This document shows, one piece after another, positions 53,104 through 64,000 of a stretch of 64,000 bases of DNA; positions within the stretch are counted from its first letter, which is position 1; every line of letters begins with the position of its first letter. A program made the position numbers and the translations under genes. The stretch spans positions 372,001 to 436,000 of the forward strand of contig JAGMUV010000008.1 of NCBI GenBank assembly GCA_020744425.1, written 5' to 3'. The notes under the pieces are model-generated. The model did not search any database. It was not told the DNA's origin and saw only the letters and a program-made list of their open reading frames with translations. The stretch is from Dactylonectria macrodidyma (lineage: Eukaryota; Ascomycota; Sordariomycetes; Hypocreales; Nectriaceae).

Positions 53104-56100
53104 TCAATTCATAACCCCCCAATCCCAACGATCCGCTTCCCTAATAGTGACTTCGCTCTGCTTTTCCAGCCTCTCCTCAGCAGCGACCATGTCGTCGGGC
53201 ACTCGATTGCCCACAAAGTCCCTCTCTCTTGCCTTGGATAGGAGCATGATGCCATCCAGTGTCCGACACCGCGATAGCTGCACATACAAGCTGTAAGGGT
53301 CGCATTGCGTCGGAACCGCCTCGCCGTCGATCTTCGTCGTCCTCGTCCCCCGAATTTCAAGCGCCACTCGGTCTAATGTCTTGCTTTGCACCTTGTAATC
53401 TGTGCAGGCGAAAGCCGCTGCGCATGGTAACCCCCGCCGGCTGACGCTGTGCTTCTGCCACGGACGCTTCCTTTGACAGTCTATCTTGGTGCTGATGGGC
53501 GTTAGGAGGAGGGTACCGGCCGGCATGCCTACGAAGTGAAAATCCCTCGTCGTCTCCGATGATAGCACGATCCCTGCCGGCGGGCCGAAGTGCAGTATGA
53601 TTTCTGCGTTGATCCGGTGGCCCGGATGCGCCTTGTCAAGGATGACGTCCATGGCGGTGTACCCGGCTCCGTTGACCAGCTTCAGGCCTTAGTGGGTGTT
53701 CTTATTTATGACGACAGGCATGCCTAGAACGAAGATGAAGACGGCTGGCACTGGTATGTCACTGTCGTCCCCGTGGCTCAGCATCATAATGGCTTCCTCT
53801 GTCGGCTGGCCAGCTTTCCACTTGTGTTCGGAAATGAAAATTCGGACCGGGCCCTGCCGTTGCCTCTAGAAGGCGAGTGTCGCTTCGACATTCAGGTTCC
53901 AGCGGTTTCTATTCAACAGCGTCACCACAGTGATACCCGACTCCCATGGGATCCGTCTGCCCTCCTTATAGCACGCGCGGTTCAGGAAATCTACATCAGA
54001 CTGGTCTTGCACGCCTTGTCTAATCCGCTTCAATACCTGCTGAAGTTATGGATCTCCCGCAGCACGGACTTGCTCGTATAGCATAACAACCGTAGTGAAC
54101 TTATTCCATAGGGCGTGCGCCGTATCGTACTAGTACCTCTGCTCCGCCTTGAACGACTTTTCTTCGTCCCACAGAATGGCTACACTTAGGAGGAGGATTG
54201 ACCTCTCCTGTACGGGGCGGAATTAGTAGAAGTCCCCGCAGAAGAGGACGATGGGAATCCCGCCAAAGTCATGAGCACGCCCCCGAAGCTTGCGGAGCTG
54301 TTCGTTCACGATGTACAGAGTCCGCGCGCCGAGCATGCTTACCTCATCGACGATCAGCAGCCATTTCTCCTGCCACTCCGCTGTGCTTCTCCCGTCGACT
54401 CGGAGACTTGCCGAGCTAGGCCCCGCGAACCCGTCGATATCCGCGCCCCGACCTCCCCGCAGAGCTGTATCTTTCGAGAATCCGCAGGCGGAATGGATAG
54501 TGATTCCGTTAATGTTCGCGGCAGCAGTTCCCGAGGTCGCCGTTACCAGCAGACGATGCGATATTCCCTTGCTTGCGAACAGCTCGGCGATGGTGGCGAT
54601 GACGCGCGACTTTCCAGTGCCGCCTTCACCTCCGATAAATTGGCAGAGCTGAGAGGTTCCGCTCTCGTCGCGGTAAACGCGGTCCAGTTAGCGACATATC
54701 AGCTGGAGGGCGATGCTCTGTTCTCGGTTAAGCGTAGACGACTAGGCCAGCTGCCTCCCTATCTCAGAGAACGACGTTGACGGGCCAAACTGGATGCTCG
54801 CAGATAGGCCCACGCACAGGCCCGAGGCCTCCGAATCTGCAGCCGTAAGATGGACGTCGTGCTCCCCGAAGCCATTTAGTACGCTGTACACAGCTGAGCT
54901 GTGGTCGGTTGTGTTATTATCAGGCTGGCTCTGTATTCCCTGAATCATCTTCTCTTTCTCTCTAGAGGCGCTCGTTTGCTGCGACTTAATAGACCTAACC
55001 CGCTCCTGCCCTAGCAAGGGCCCCAGAGACGACCCTTCTAGAGTGCTCAATGTCTTCGGCCCTCCCTCAGAAACAATCGTGCCGCGCAGTTCGTTTGTGG
55101 AACGCAGAGCCGACTACTAGAACCGACTCAGCTGTTATACGATTGTCGTGATCTCAGTGGACCCGGCTATGATCTCTTTTTTTATTATCGCTTGCCTCAA
55201 TACATCTAGCAATCGCGTTACAGTACCGACGTTGTCCGAGCGGTATACTGCCTCAGGTCCCTCGTGACCGCCTCCCATATCCCACTCTGGTCCGATTGCG
55301 TCAGCGCCGGGTTCTCCATCCCCGGACTGGGCGGCCCACTGCCTGGCATCGCGCTTCGCGTCCTCGGCCGACCGGTGGAGTAGTTGGATGTTGTTTGCGA
55401 CGAATGATATCCGCCGCGGCAGAGTCTGCTTTCGTCTTTCCCAGATGGCGTTAATATCCCCCGACCTCTCGTACAAGAACGACTCCCACAGGACGAATAT
55501 TGCGAGATGCTAGACTGCCGCCCTACCAGAGCACCGTCAGCCTTCGGAAAGACGTGTCAAGCTATTCGCGTGTTTACTGCGTACCTCTTATAGTAGACCT
55601 CGCCTTCGTCGCTAAAGTCCGTACTCAGGTAACCATCGAAACAGACGACAGCATGGTCGCTGGGTTTTCGCAGCGCCTGCACCCACGTCTGCAACAGGGG
55701 CCAGGACCTGTCGAATTGTACCTCCCCCCAAGCGCCTGCGCCTTTGCCCTTTCGCTTCAACTTAACTATCGACATATAGTCATACAGTGACAGCCCCTGT
55801 AGGAGCCTGCCGCGGTGCGGGTATGCCTGCACGAACGAGATCCTTTCTCCGGCCTCTTCCAGGAGCACCGCCTCCTCGACCGGATCGTCCGCCATCTCCA
55901 TGCTGCTCTCGCGTCGCAGGTGGCGCCAGCGTCGGAAGACATGCCAGTAGAGTGATGATACATTCAGGAACGCCCAGGCGTGGTTACTTGCAAACTCCGT
56001 TAGATAGCCCAACAGGTGAGCAACGACTTCGACCTGCGACAACGCCCGCTCCGTGAAGATCCGGTTTGCAACCCTCATTAAGAATTGCCGCGTTTTGTTT

Positions 56101-59100
56101 TAGCCTCGGTCAACCTCGTTCGACTGCCTCTCAGTGGCCGACTCGTTCAAGACGGGGAGCAGATCTGCTGCCGCGGCCACCCGTTTCCATACCGGATCCT
56201 CGACCTTAGTAGCGTAATTTATTACGTAAAACACGATAGCCATGGTTTTACACTGCGTCGCAATGAATGAAATATCGTAGTTATGTCGAAGTCCTACCGC
56301 TATGGACTTATTCCATCGATTTACCATGCTGTGAGTCCGCCGGATCTGTAACACTCCATCGTTCGTAAACCCCGTCCTCTCCGCTAATCTCCACAGCGCC
56401 TTGAATCGGCACGGATTCCGATGCTTCCCTTATCCCTGAATGGAGTATTTCACGCACGTAGGGCTGTGGGTGTGGATCTGGGTAGCGCCGGCACAGAAGT
56501 TAGCTTCGTCATTAAATGCGGCCGCGAACTGCTGGCTGTTCCCCAGCAGCGACGATATGTCCGACGTCACAGACCTCTCCGCCTGAGTGGTCGAGAAAGA
56601 CTCTTGATCGAGGTCCTACAACGTCGTTAAACAATATTGTCCTGTACGGCAGATTTATGGCGAACAAACCTCCGTGAAGACACTATCTACGTACTAGATG
56701 ACCCTCTCCCGATATACAGCCTGATCCTCCCCTTCGACATCTTCCAGGATTGAACTCAGATGCATGTTTCCATGAAGCCAGAGGAGTCCATGGACGTGGA
56801 GCGACCCGCGCTCGTTGGTCTCGATGGCCCCAAAGTACCTGCTGATGCGCCCAAACACCGAGTCCTCTCCCGTCTTGACGTAGTGTTCGAAGAACATGGA
56901 CACTTCACGGTGGAAAAAGATTGCCGAGCTGAGGGGATCCGAGATCGCCAGCCGTATCCGCTTGTATGCCAGGTCAAGGCTCGTCAGGAAGGCCTCGGCT
57001 TCGTCCGGATCCCTCGTCCGATATGCAGCAAGCCTCAGCTTAACCGGGTTTATGATATCATTCGGGCTCAGCGTGAACCAGATGGCCAGGATGCCATCCC
57101 GAATGATCTCGGACTTGATCTTTCGCCGCATGCTCAAACGACTCTCCCTCGACATCGGCTGGCGAAAGCCGTACAGCGACAGGCTTTTCAATAACTGGTT
57201 GACGACCTCGTCGGCCGTCTTCCCGGTCGCCTCCAAGTCGACCTTGGCCGCCTCCAGCCTCTCCGGGCTTAGCGAGTGTACAATGCGTTCCACATCCGGG
57301 AAGTTCTTCCTTATCACGCTCAGCATGCTGGCTCGACGATTTCTCGACCTCACTCCTATGTTGAAGACGAGAAATGCGAAGATGTGATGTGTTGCGAACC
57401 GGCCGCCGTGGCGCTGGAGTAACACTTTGGCCCACGTCTCCAGCGTCATGTTCCGGGACGAGACGAGACTCCGCGCCCGGGCCTCCACTTCGCCTCCGTC
57501 CACCCCCGTGGCCGCCTCTTCGGTGCTCTCCTCCGCCTGCCTTAGACCCCCGCTACCGACCGGGAATAGCGTCGGAAATGTCTTTGCAAAGAATCGTGGT
57601 TCAAAAGAATCGGCAAAGTCATCACCCCTTGACATAAGAACGTAAGGTTCGGACGCGTATCCATGCCGTACCTCGGCCGATCCTGCCAACATACTGGGCC
57701 CCGTTTCGTCGCGGGAACCTTACTAACCCAAAGCGTCACGGACATATCGCAACTTCTCCGCGTCCGCGACGTCCGGTCGTCCATCGACGGCGAACATCCC
57801 GGAAGCGCTGATTTCGTGAACTGGGGCGGCGACGCCGTCGAGCTCCTCGTCGCCGGCCCCATCCTCGTCATCTGCATCGCCTGGCTCCACCATCACGTTG
57901 CCGCTGACCTCTAAATCGTGCCCCTGGCCCAGCGTCTCCAGGACTTCTCGGATATCCACACTTCCCTCGTCCTCCAGGCCGCGGTCTGTCGGTGGGACGA
58001 CCTGCCCTGTTCGTGCCTTCTCCCAAGCCGAGGGCTCGTTCCGCTCCAACCGCTCATACACTTAAGGAGGCACGCCGTGCGGCGGGGCTTCCCAGCTACT
58101 TAATTCCTCCCTGTCAATATCGATATCGGCATACAGGGGATTATGTCTCTTCAACCACACAAGCGCCTTCTCCACCACCCGACGCCGCACCGACAGCAAT
58201 GCTGAAAGATTCCTCGGCGCTGGTTTCTCTGCGCCCTGCCAGGACACGTGGATCTCATCCAGAACTTTCAGCAGCGGATGCGGAAGGACGTTTGTTGCGA
58301 GTTCCTGCACATTGTTGGGGAATACCGTGATGTGCCCCTTGATATGCTTCGGGTACCTTACGCTCTGCCTGTGTCCTTCTGGCATGCTATACTTAGTGAT
58401 GAAGCCGTAGCACGAGTTCAGCGCAATCAGCTTCTCCTCGACCGGGGTGAGACCCTTCAGCTCGTCAGGAAACATGTGCTCGCATCCTAGCCGCGTGTGT
58501 AGCTGCGCTGCCGGAGACAACACACCTCTCTCAAGGTGCCTCAAACAGTCCGCGCACCCAGGAATCTTCTTCCCTGCTGGGAAGCACCGGAGGCACTTGA
58601 ATGGAGAGTTGTCACGCTTCTCGATGGGACTTGCTGTCCACTGGTCCCACCCCACATCCTCCAGCTCGGCCCTGCCATACTTGCAGTAACAGAGCATACA
58701 AGTGAGGATCGGCAACGTCCTCACGTCATGGAACGCCTTGTAGAAGTCCTGCACCGTCTTCACCTTCCTCTCGTGCGGCACGGGCTCACACCATTCTTGT
58801 TGGCTAGACAGTCGCTCCTTCTCAGCGAACTCTTCTTCCAGTGCCCGCATGACGTTGGCGAGATCTTGCGCCTGCTCTGTCTCGCTCCTCTCCCGACGGC
58901 GTACAGTTCTGGTACGCTTCGGCGCTGGTTGGTCGGTCCTGCCAGGACCCGCTCTCTTGCGTCCCTGCTGACGGCTTGGCCTGGGGGCAGGAGCACGGTG
59001 CTCTGCCGGTTCCTCGGTCTCACCGGCGACCCGCCCCGACGACGCCACCGTCGGCCTCCGAGTCCGCTGCCGGCGGGAGCTCTTCTCCTCCCTCGATTGT

Positions 59101-59345
59101 TCGTACTCTCTTTGCGTCGCCTCTAAAATGACCGCCGACGTCCGGATACCCAGACCCGATAGCGCCGAAGCGTCGACCGTCCCCTGCCGCACCGGGTTTC
59201 TCTCTGTCCTAGCCTCCTGGAACTGCCGCTGTGCAGCCTCGAAGATGTCCGCCGATGTACGGATTCCTAAGCCAGCAAGCGCCACGTTCTCGCGATTGCG
59301 CGCATCCCATCGACAGAACTGCTCGACTAGACTCTCCTTCTCCAT
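53104..59345 (-). pseudogene. RepHel of Helitron B
   Basis: The N-terminal ORF (59345-58062, ATG 59345) has two copies of a LGIRTSADIFEAAQR motif, a basic/coiled segment, a Cys-rich patch (CMLCYCKYG; CLRCFPAGKKIPGCADCLRH) and a DUF6570-type block (EEKLIALNSCYGFITKYSMP; NNVQELATNVLPHPLL). A stop at 58062 precedes 58061-57723. The Rep domain (57692-56694) has the HUH motif SLHVHGLLWLHG (~56804-56771). The double-tyrosine motif YVINYATK is at 56228-56205. The Pif1-like helicase has GEGGTGKSRVI (~54640-54608) and VDEVSMLG (~54345). The C-terminus (53652-53104) has QLSRCRTLDGIMLL. Several stops and frameshifts make it non-autonomous now, but the catalytic residues remain. Confidence 0.85.
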
Positions 59346-59831
59346 AACGAATCGCCTTTACTAGCTCTTCTATGTCATTATTTCTGTCACGCTGCATAAA
59401 ATACGACGCAGGGCCCCAAATAAATAATCCTGTCACCTTCTCCATGACCTCCTACCACCCGACCCCGGGCCTTGCTCCTGCCTAGTCCGAGAATCCGTTC
59501 TCTGCGTCTCACCCCAGGTCTCCCCTGATCCTTTGCTCCAGTATAAGCTCAGAAACCATTCCATCCTGAGATGCAGAGACAGGCGCCGTCTTGCCTTGAA
59601 ACCGTAGTGACTTTACAATGTCAGCCGCGTTCTGTTCTTCGCCAATCGCTTTGCGTATATATCAAGGTTTCTTCCTCTAACACCACATCCGTCACAGCCC
59701 CTGAAGGCTCGACGAAGGTGGTGTATTAAGAATTTGGAATTACTCCTCTATATAAGCCGCCTATACTAACCCCCCCCCCCCGACTTCCTGCGCTTTTCCG
59801 CAACTTACTTCACCTTCAACCTCTATTCATC

Positions 59832-60909
59832 ATGTCTCGGCAGGCAACCTTCTCGAATACTATCCACTTATGAGACTTTGTTGACAGCGTTACAGACGAC
59901 CCGGGTCGGGAAAACGCACCTAACTACGTAGAAATCCAGACTGAAGTTAATATCTTCAATAAGGACGGCTTCTATAGTTCTCACATCGACATAAACCCCA
60001 TCCGCACCCGCATTCATGCCTATCTAACGCAAGAAGAGCGGGAGCTCTACGCCCCTAACACCTTCTTCTATGCCGACGGCCGCTTCTCCGCCGCCCAGTC
60101 CGCGGGCGGCACGCTAGAGATCAGCGTCCAGGCCCTCAGTTTGTCGAAGTACGTCACGACTCACACTCAGTCTCACACGGCCTGACCTTCCTAGACACCC
60201 TAGTGATATCTCTGACTTCGACGAGTATCGCCACTACTTACCAGGGCAGTGGTGCCCAATAGTGACCATCATCGGATCCGTGCCATCACCCAGTGACAAC
60301 ACCAGTAACCCTTCTGAACCTCGCCGCTTCACCGTTGAAACATCCGTATACGACGCCTCAAAAGCATCTCCGGTCCCGTTTTCCGTAGCTTGTTTCTTTG
60401 AAAATACAAAGCGGTAGCAAAAAGTCAGAACACCATCACCTAGAGCTCTCCTAAGCATTACCGCCAAGGTAGCTAGTCGCACTACTAACACCAATCAACT
60501 GGCCCTCCGTGTCCTTGACTTAGCCTACATGCCAAGGCCTGCCCAAGCTCCCCCGCCCACGCCGACTCCGACCGCTACTCCGCCTTCAAAGCGGTCCGCT
60601 CGCTAGGAGGGCCGGGCCACCCCATCCACCCCTTCAAAGAGACAGCGCGTCTCCGAGGGCGCCAGCGATGTTGCGGAGCCATCCTACGGGAATCCAACTT
60701 CGCAAGAAGTGACAAGAGGCCGCCTCCATCTGCCGCACACAGCGGACAGCGCAAAAGCCTCACCCAATCCCCCATCTCCTTTGACTATAGCTAATATAGC
60801 TGATGCTAAGGAATCATCGATCACATTAGCCCCTTCCCCCAGTCTTGATAGTGGAACACGGCCGCATCGCAGCCGGCACCCCCCTAGGAAATATACTGAC
60901 CGAGAGTAG
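59832..60909 (+). pseudogene. second protein of Helitron B (possible OB-fold ssDNA-binding)
   Basis: ATG at 59832, 487 bases from the RepHel start and divergent. Exon 59832-60148, intron 60149-60194 (46 nt, GTACGT...CCTAG), exon 60195-60909. It reads YSSHIDINPIRTRIHAYLTQ, NTFFYADGRFSA, then DEYRHYLPGQWCPIVTIIGS and a beta-rich block LALRVLDLAYMPRP, ending in a Pro/Ser/Thr-rich tail. Three in-frame stops (L-stop-DF, KR-stop-QK, AR-stop-EG) fit C-to-T changes. RPA-like OB-fold second ORFs are known in some Helitrons. The beta-pattern is compatible, but no diagnostic motif was seen. A C-run (59771-59782) lies in the shared promoter. Confidence 0.5.
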
Positions 60910-61056
60910 ACAGTGGTTACTACTATAGTGTCAGGCGCCTCTATATTTGAATTTATTTCTCCCTTTCACCTTACTGTCCTATACCTAGCCATGACTCTCG
61001 ATCTTGTAAGGCGACTCTTCTAAAGTGACTCCCCCTACTTAGTCACTTTCTTCGTC

Positions 61057-61560
61057 CTAAGATACACACGCTCCCCTGTGTGTCTTCCAATCTGCCTTCT
61101 GGTATTCTTTGCCACAGTATGCCACAGCTTTGCACCGCCCGCACTTCCTGATCCCTTCCATCTTTCCGCACACTGCGCAAACTACGGCTCCCACCCGAGC
61201 CTCGGCCCCTGCCCCAACTTCGAACATCTCCTCCTGGATGGCTTGTCGCGTCTGGCTTTCGCATTCGCCTTTCCTACACACGCCGCTGATAAGAACCCCA
61301 ACGTAGGGATCGCCCTCTTTGTGAAGAAAGGACATTGGCGTCTGCAGAACGGTTGCGATAGGTGATCCGCAAATTCCGCAAAACGGATTAGACGCTGCGC
61401 AGCAAACCGGTTCGTGTTCTTTCAAAAAAGGCAGCACTGCACATTGAAAACGATAGGCGTATGAATCATCTTGCCGAGCATGGGATAGGGGCCTGATAAG
61501 ACTCTTTGAAATCTCGTAAGTAAAATTCAGACCTTCGGGGATATTGTCACAAGAAAATTA
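61057..61560 (-). pseudogene. MYND zinc-finger protein carried in Helitron B
   Basis: The open frame runs from after a TAA at ~61560 to the stop at 61057-61059. It starts DNIPEGLNFTYEISKSL, with no ATG in the open part, so the start or first exon is lost. A Cys-rich part follows (FQCAVLPFLKEHEPVCCAAS, PFCGICGSP), then a MYND finger CAVCGKMEGIRKCGRCKAVA, YCGKEYQKADWKTHRGAC with all seven Cys and the His in place. MYND fingers mediate protein-protein contacts. It lies between the second gene and the right terminus of Helitron B and is not part of known RepHel machinery, so it may be captured host DNA. Confidence 0.65.
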
Positions 61561-61902
61561 GAACCGAACCGAGCACGTCGCCATATTCAAGATAAGGGAG
61601 AGGGCTATAGATACTATATCTTGCAATTAAATGAATTAACTACAATACTTCTAATCATAAGCTTTTAGGAGAGTGAGTGCTAGTAATATGACTCCACCCC
61701 GGGTTGCTATTAAGGTTTTTATAAGGTTTTATAGAGAGCCGGAGATATGTTTCATAATCTCGACATACCAATCACACCCCACCTACAGTCAAGCCTGCAA
61801 CGACGCTATAACTGCCGAGCTGCCGATCTTGCTTCAACTAAATTCATATCAGCTAAAAATGATAAAATTTGCTTAAGGTATGTCGACCGATTTTCGTCTC
61901 TA

Positions 61903-61947
61903 ACTTCGTTCCTCAAGGCTCTTCTGGGCAGACCGCCTGCGGTTTGC
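61903..61947 (-). repeat. Helitron B right asymmetric TIR and terminal hairpin
   Basis: ACTTCGTTCCTCAAGGC (61903-61919) is the inverse of the left TIR. A 9-bp-stem hairpin (61928-61947) follows, ending nine bases before the element border at 61956. Confidence 0.85.
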
Positions 61948-61956
61948 GTCTCCTGT

Positions 61957-62281
61957 TGACGAGAGCATCCATCTTGCCAATGCCTGCCAGCTGGCGGGGT
62001 TTCGTCACGTGGTGGGCACGCTCTGGAGCGTCGATGACAAGTTATGTGTGGACATGGCGAGAATGACGTATGAGTTCATGCGGGATGAGGGTATCAGTGA
62101 TGACTGCGTGAGCCGGGGGCTTCACCGGGCGACGAGGACGGCCCGAGACCAGTGGGTGGACAGCGAGGGTGCCGGAGGCACAAAGTCATGGTCGTCAGAA
62201 GCACAAGGGACCGCTGAATTGAGACATGGGTCGGGGTCGAGGCGGCCACCCTGGGTTCCATATGTTCACTTTGGCGTTTGA
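61957..62281 (+). pseudogene. CHAT-domain protein, 3' half
   Basis: It continues the frame of 48241-49304 after Helitron B: DESIHLANACQLAGFRHVVG, TLWSVDDKLCVDMARMTYEF, SRGLHRATRTARDQWVDSEG, ending with WVPYVHFGV and a stop at 62279-62281. These are the last helices and strands of the CHAT caspase fold (the GTLWSV strand and the following helix). The C-terminal Trp-Val-Pro-Tyr-x-H-F-G is typical of fungal CHAT tails. No damage is seen in this half. Confidence 0.8.
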
Positions 62282-62312
62282 TATTGAATGCCATATAATG
62301 CTTGCTGGACAT

Positions 62313-62718
62313 TATGGAAGCGCTCTGCATGCGGCATTGGCACGAGGCCATAAGAAGATCGCCCAGCTACTCATAGACAAGAATGCGGACGTTAACGCGA
62401 GGGGTGGGCGCTACGGAAATGCGTTACAGGCGGCATCGGTAGGAGGCCACGAGAAGATCGTTCAGCTACCGGTACTCCTCGATAACAATGCGGACGTCAA
62501 CGCGCGAGGTGGGCGCTACAGAAATGCATTACAGGCGGCATTGGCACGAGGTCACGAGAAGATCCCCCAGCTCCTCTGGGCGCTACGGAAATGCATTACA
62601 GGCGGCAGTGGCGCGAGGTCACGAGAAGATCCCCCAGCTACTCATCGACAAGCAGGAAGCAACGAGGCTGGGCTACTACAGGCCATGGGGCTTGTGCGGT
62701 TCAGGTTGGAGCATATAA
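62313..62718 (+). pseudogene. ankyrin-repeat fragment of an NLR/ANK gene
   Basis: Three to four ~33-34-residue units YGNALQAALARGHEKIVQLL, IDKNADVNARGGR follow each other with very similar DNA, then a frameshift/deletion near 62575. The last unit continues in another frame (62591-62718). The ORF 62226-63953 fuses this frame by chance to the next gene. No NACHT or P-loop is adjacent. It probably came from an ankyrin NLR next to the CHAT gene. Confidence 0.65.
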
Positions 62719-62807
62719 GCCGGGCAATGCCCGTTCATGTTCCGCTTCGTCGTACTACCAGAGTAAGCCCCTTATCCCTCGACTTCCAACTACTCGGCAA
62801 TTCCAAC

Positions 62808-64000
62808 ATGGCATCGACAACCTCTGATACTGGGCAGCCGAAGTTGCTACAAATCTTCAGTCCCCTTAGCGCTCAAGCCGTCAATGCATCTCTGCGCTAC
62901 GAAGAGGCGCTCTCGACTTCTGGAGAATCCACGGATACCGCCATCTGCATTTCTGACGACGACGACACTGATACAGAAGATGAGGAGGACGACTCCCAAT
63001 CGTGCTGTACAACACCTACGAAGACCAGCATCGCAGACCGTTTAGGTACGTTCTTTACCCTGCGATTCTTTCTGGTAGATATTCTGACAAACCCGTTCAT
63101 AGATAGCACGGGCACCAAACACAGTCCGACAGAGTCGGAGGTCGCCATCGGTACGGATACTACGTCAGGGGCATCTCCGGTTCAAGTGGAGGGCGTCTCA
63201 ATCTGGACACACGAATCACACATGGACCGCTTCGCTGATCCTGATCAGCAACCTCCGTTGCAGACGAATCACACGCCCGCTGGAGACACGACGGCTTGTA
63301 CAAATGCCAGCTTTGACGTCTCGACTACTAGCCCTGGGAGCCATCCATGCCTGAGTGTGTTAGACGAACAACACCTGGTCACCGAAGCCACCGGAGCCAC
63401 CAGCGAGCCGGGCATCATGATGATCGATGCTCCCTCTGAGGCAGGTTCCTGTCATGGGGTACAGAGTACTCCCATATCCCCTTCAGTGTGCACAGACAGT
63501 CCCAATGCTGCCGCCCCCGAGGAGATGGCTCACAGGCTGCTGCACGATAGCGAAGTGTGTGCGGGCACCTCGCGCGATGATGCCATCCCTGGAGACAACA
63601 CTTCATCCCGCGCAGTATGGATGTCACCCGAACCGCAAGAGCAAGACATCGACCACATCAGCCGCGGATTCAGCGATGCTGAGTCAGAGTCCGAGTCCTC
63701 GGAGGCTGAATCCGGATCGCCATTTGCATCCCGGGTGTCTCCCCCCCAGGAGTTGCGGTCCCGGCGCCGTTCTCGTCGCAGATCCTCCCATGCACATCAA
63801 ACGGTGCAAGATAAGGATAGTGGTGTAGATACCGAAGGCTCCGGAAGTGAGGATGACCTCGATGTTCGAGAGCGCGTGCGTGACGAGGACTATTGTCCTT
63901 CGCCGCCAGGTGTTCAGGGATATGATTCTGGAGGCGATTCCGAAGGTGAATAACAGCATTGTTGCAAGCGTCGAAGGGTATCCCGATCTCCTCACGCCTC
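62808..64000 (+). CDS. acidic Ser/Asp-rich hypothetical protein, partial at window edge
   Basis: ATG at 62808 (MASTTSDTGQPKLLQIFSPL). An acidic block (DDDDTDTEDEEDD) and long Ser/Thr/Pro-rich regions follow, then a basic patch (RSRRRSRRRSS) and a final acidic repeat (GSGSEDDLDVRERVRDEDY). 63046-63102 (GTACGT...CATAG, with CTGAC branch) is probably a stopless 57-nt intron: the translated segment is hydrophobic, unlike its surroundings, and splicing keeps the frame. A TAA at 63951-63953 (a possible CAA-to-TAA change) is followed in frame by a basic KRRRVSRSPHA up to the edge, so the gene likely continued. The low-complexity charge pattern suggests a nuclear protein; no domain identified. Confidence 0.5.

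Larger units (their letters stand above)
49305..61956 (-). mobile_element. Helitron B (Helitron2-type, asymmetric TIRs) inserted in the CHAT gene
   Basis: The CHAT frame reads ...GGGGCTGT | TGACGAGAGC... once 49305-61956 is removed, i.e. insertion between T and T without target duplication. The left edge GCCTTGAGGAACGAAGT (49305-49321) has its exact inverse at 61903-61919, 37 bases from the right edge. Between that copy and the edge is a hairpin GCAGACCGC-CT-GCGGTTTGC (61928-61947, one G-T pair). RepHel (minus), a divergent second gene, and a MYND gene lie inside. A 3.6-kb DDE transposon is nested at 49437-53019. Length without the nest and its target duplication is about 9.07 kb, close to the 9.6 kb of Helitron A. 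Confidence 0.85.

Noticed and set aside
49301..61956. 4-bp CTGT target duplication around the CHAT insertion
   Set aside because: CTGT occurs at both borders, but the T|T junction without duplication explains the CHAT frame equally well and fits the asymmetric TIRs and RepHel content. The CTGT match is treated as coincidence or microhomology.
62226..63953. Single 575-codon ankyrin protein
   Set aside because: The ORF is a chance fusion: its first part overlaps the CHAT 3' end in another frame, the middle is frameshifted ankyrin sequence, and the last part has its own ATG and an intron.

Overview
The window looks like a transposon-rich accessory region of a filamentous ascomycete genome. The family content resembles Sordariomycetes such as Fusarium, but the genus is an inference. 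The evidence is short GT-AG introns, HET-E-like NWD-NACHT-WD40 receptors, a Tad-like LINE, hAT and Helitron elements, and many stops of the kind that C-to-T repeat-induced point mutation (RIP) makes. Nearly every gene is broken. The clearest intact host gene is a three-exon protein N-terminal methyltransferase (minus, 26784-27648).

Layout. 0-4.1 kb: a bZIP transcription factor, then a truncated minus-strand LINE. 4.1-9.2 kb: mostly non-coding, with a leucine-zipper remnant and a deleted thioesterase. 9.2-17.3 kb: pieces of an ATP-dependent DNA ligase gene and of LINEs as a large inverted repeat, a NACHT fragment, and a truncated GPI-type surface protein gene. 17.6-25 kb: a Helitron fragment that cuts off one NLR gene, followed by a full-length but stop-ridden NWD-NACHT-WD40 NLR gene. 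25-31 kb: a kinase tail, the methyltransferase gene, and a well-preserved 3.35-kb hAT element with an 8-bp target duplication (TSD) sitting in that gene's 5' leader. 31.1-40.7 kb: a heavily RIP-decayed Helitron (Helitron A). 41-45.3 kb: two hAT remnants in opposite orientation, and a 1.5-kb gene resembling a negative-strand RNA virus nucleoprotein. 45.8-47.5 kb: minisatellites. 47.9-64 kb: a RING fragment and a CHAT-domain gene split by a 12.65-kb insertion, then ankyrin repeats and an acidic protein gene running off the window.

The most informative structure is that insertion (Helitron B, 49305-61956). The CHAT reading frame stops at ...GCTGT and resumes in frame at TGACGAG..., so the element sits between two T residues with no target duplication. 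It has a 17-bp inverted repeat at its left edge. The inverted partner lies 37 bp inside the right edge and is followed by a 9-bp-stem hairpin. These are the marks of Helitron2-type (Helentron-like) elements with asymmetric terminal inverted repeats, known in Fusarium. Helitron A has related ends. Both carry a RepHel gene and a divergently transcribed second gene, unrelated between the two, and B also carries a MYND-finger gene. Nested in B is a 3583-bp DNA transposon with a TIR of about 35 bp, a 4-bp TSD, a Clr5-plus-integrase-type (Ginger-like) DDE transposase, and a second protein I do not recognise.
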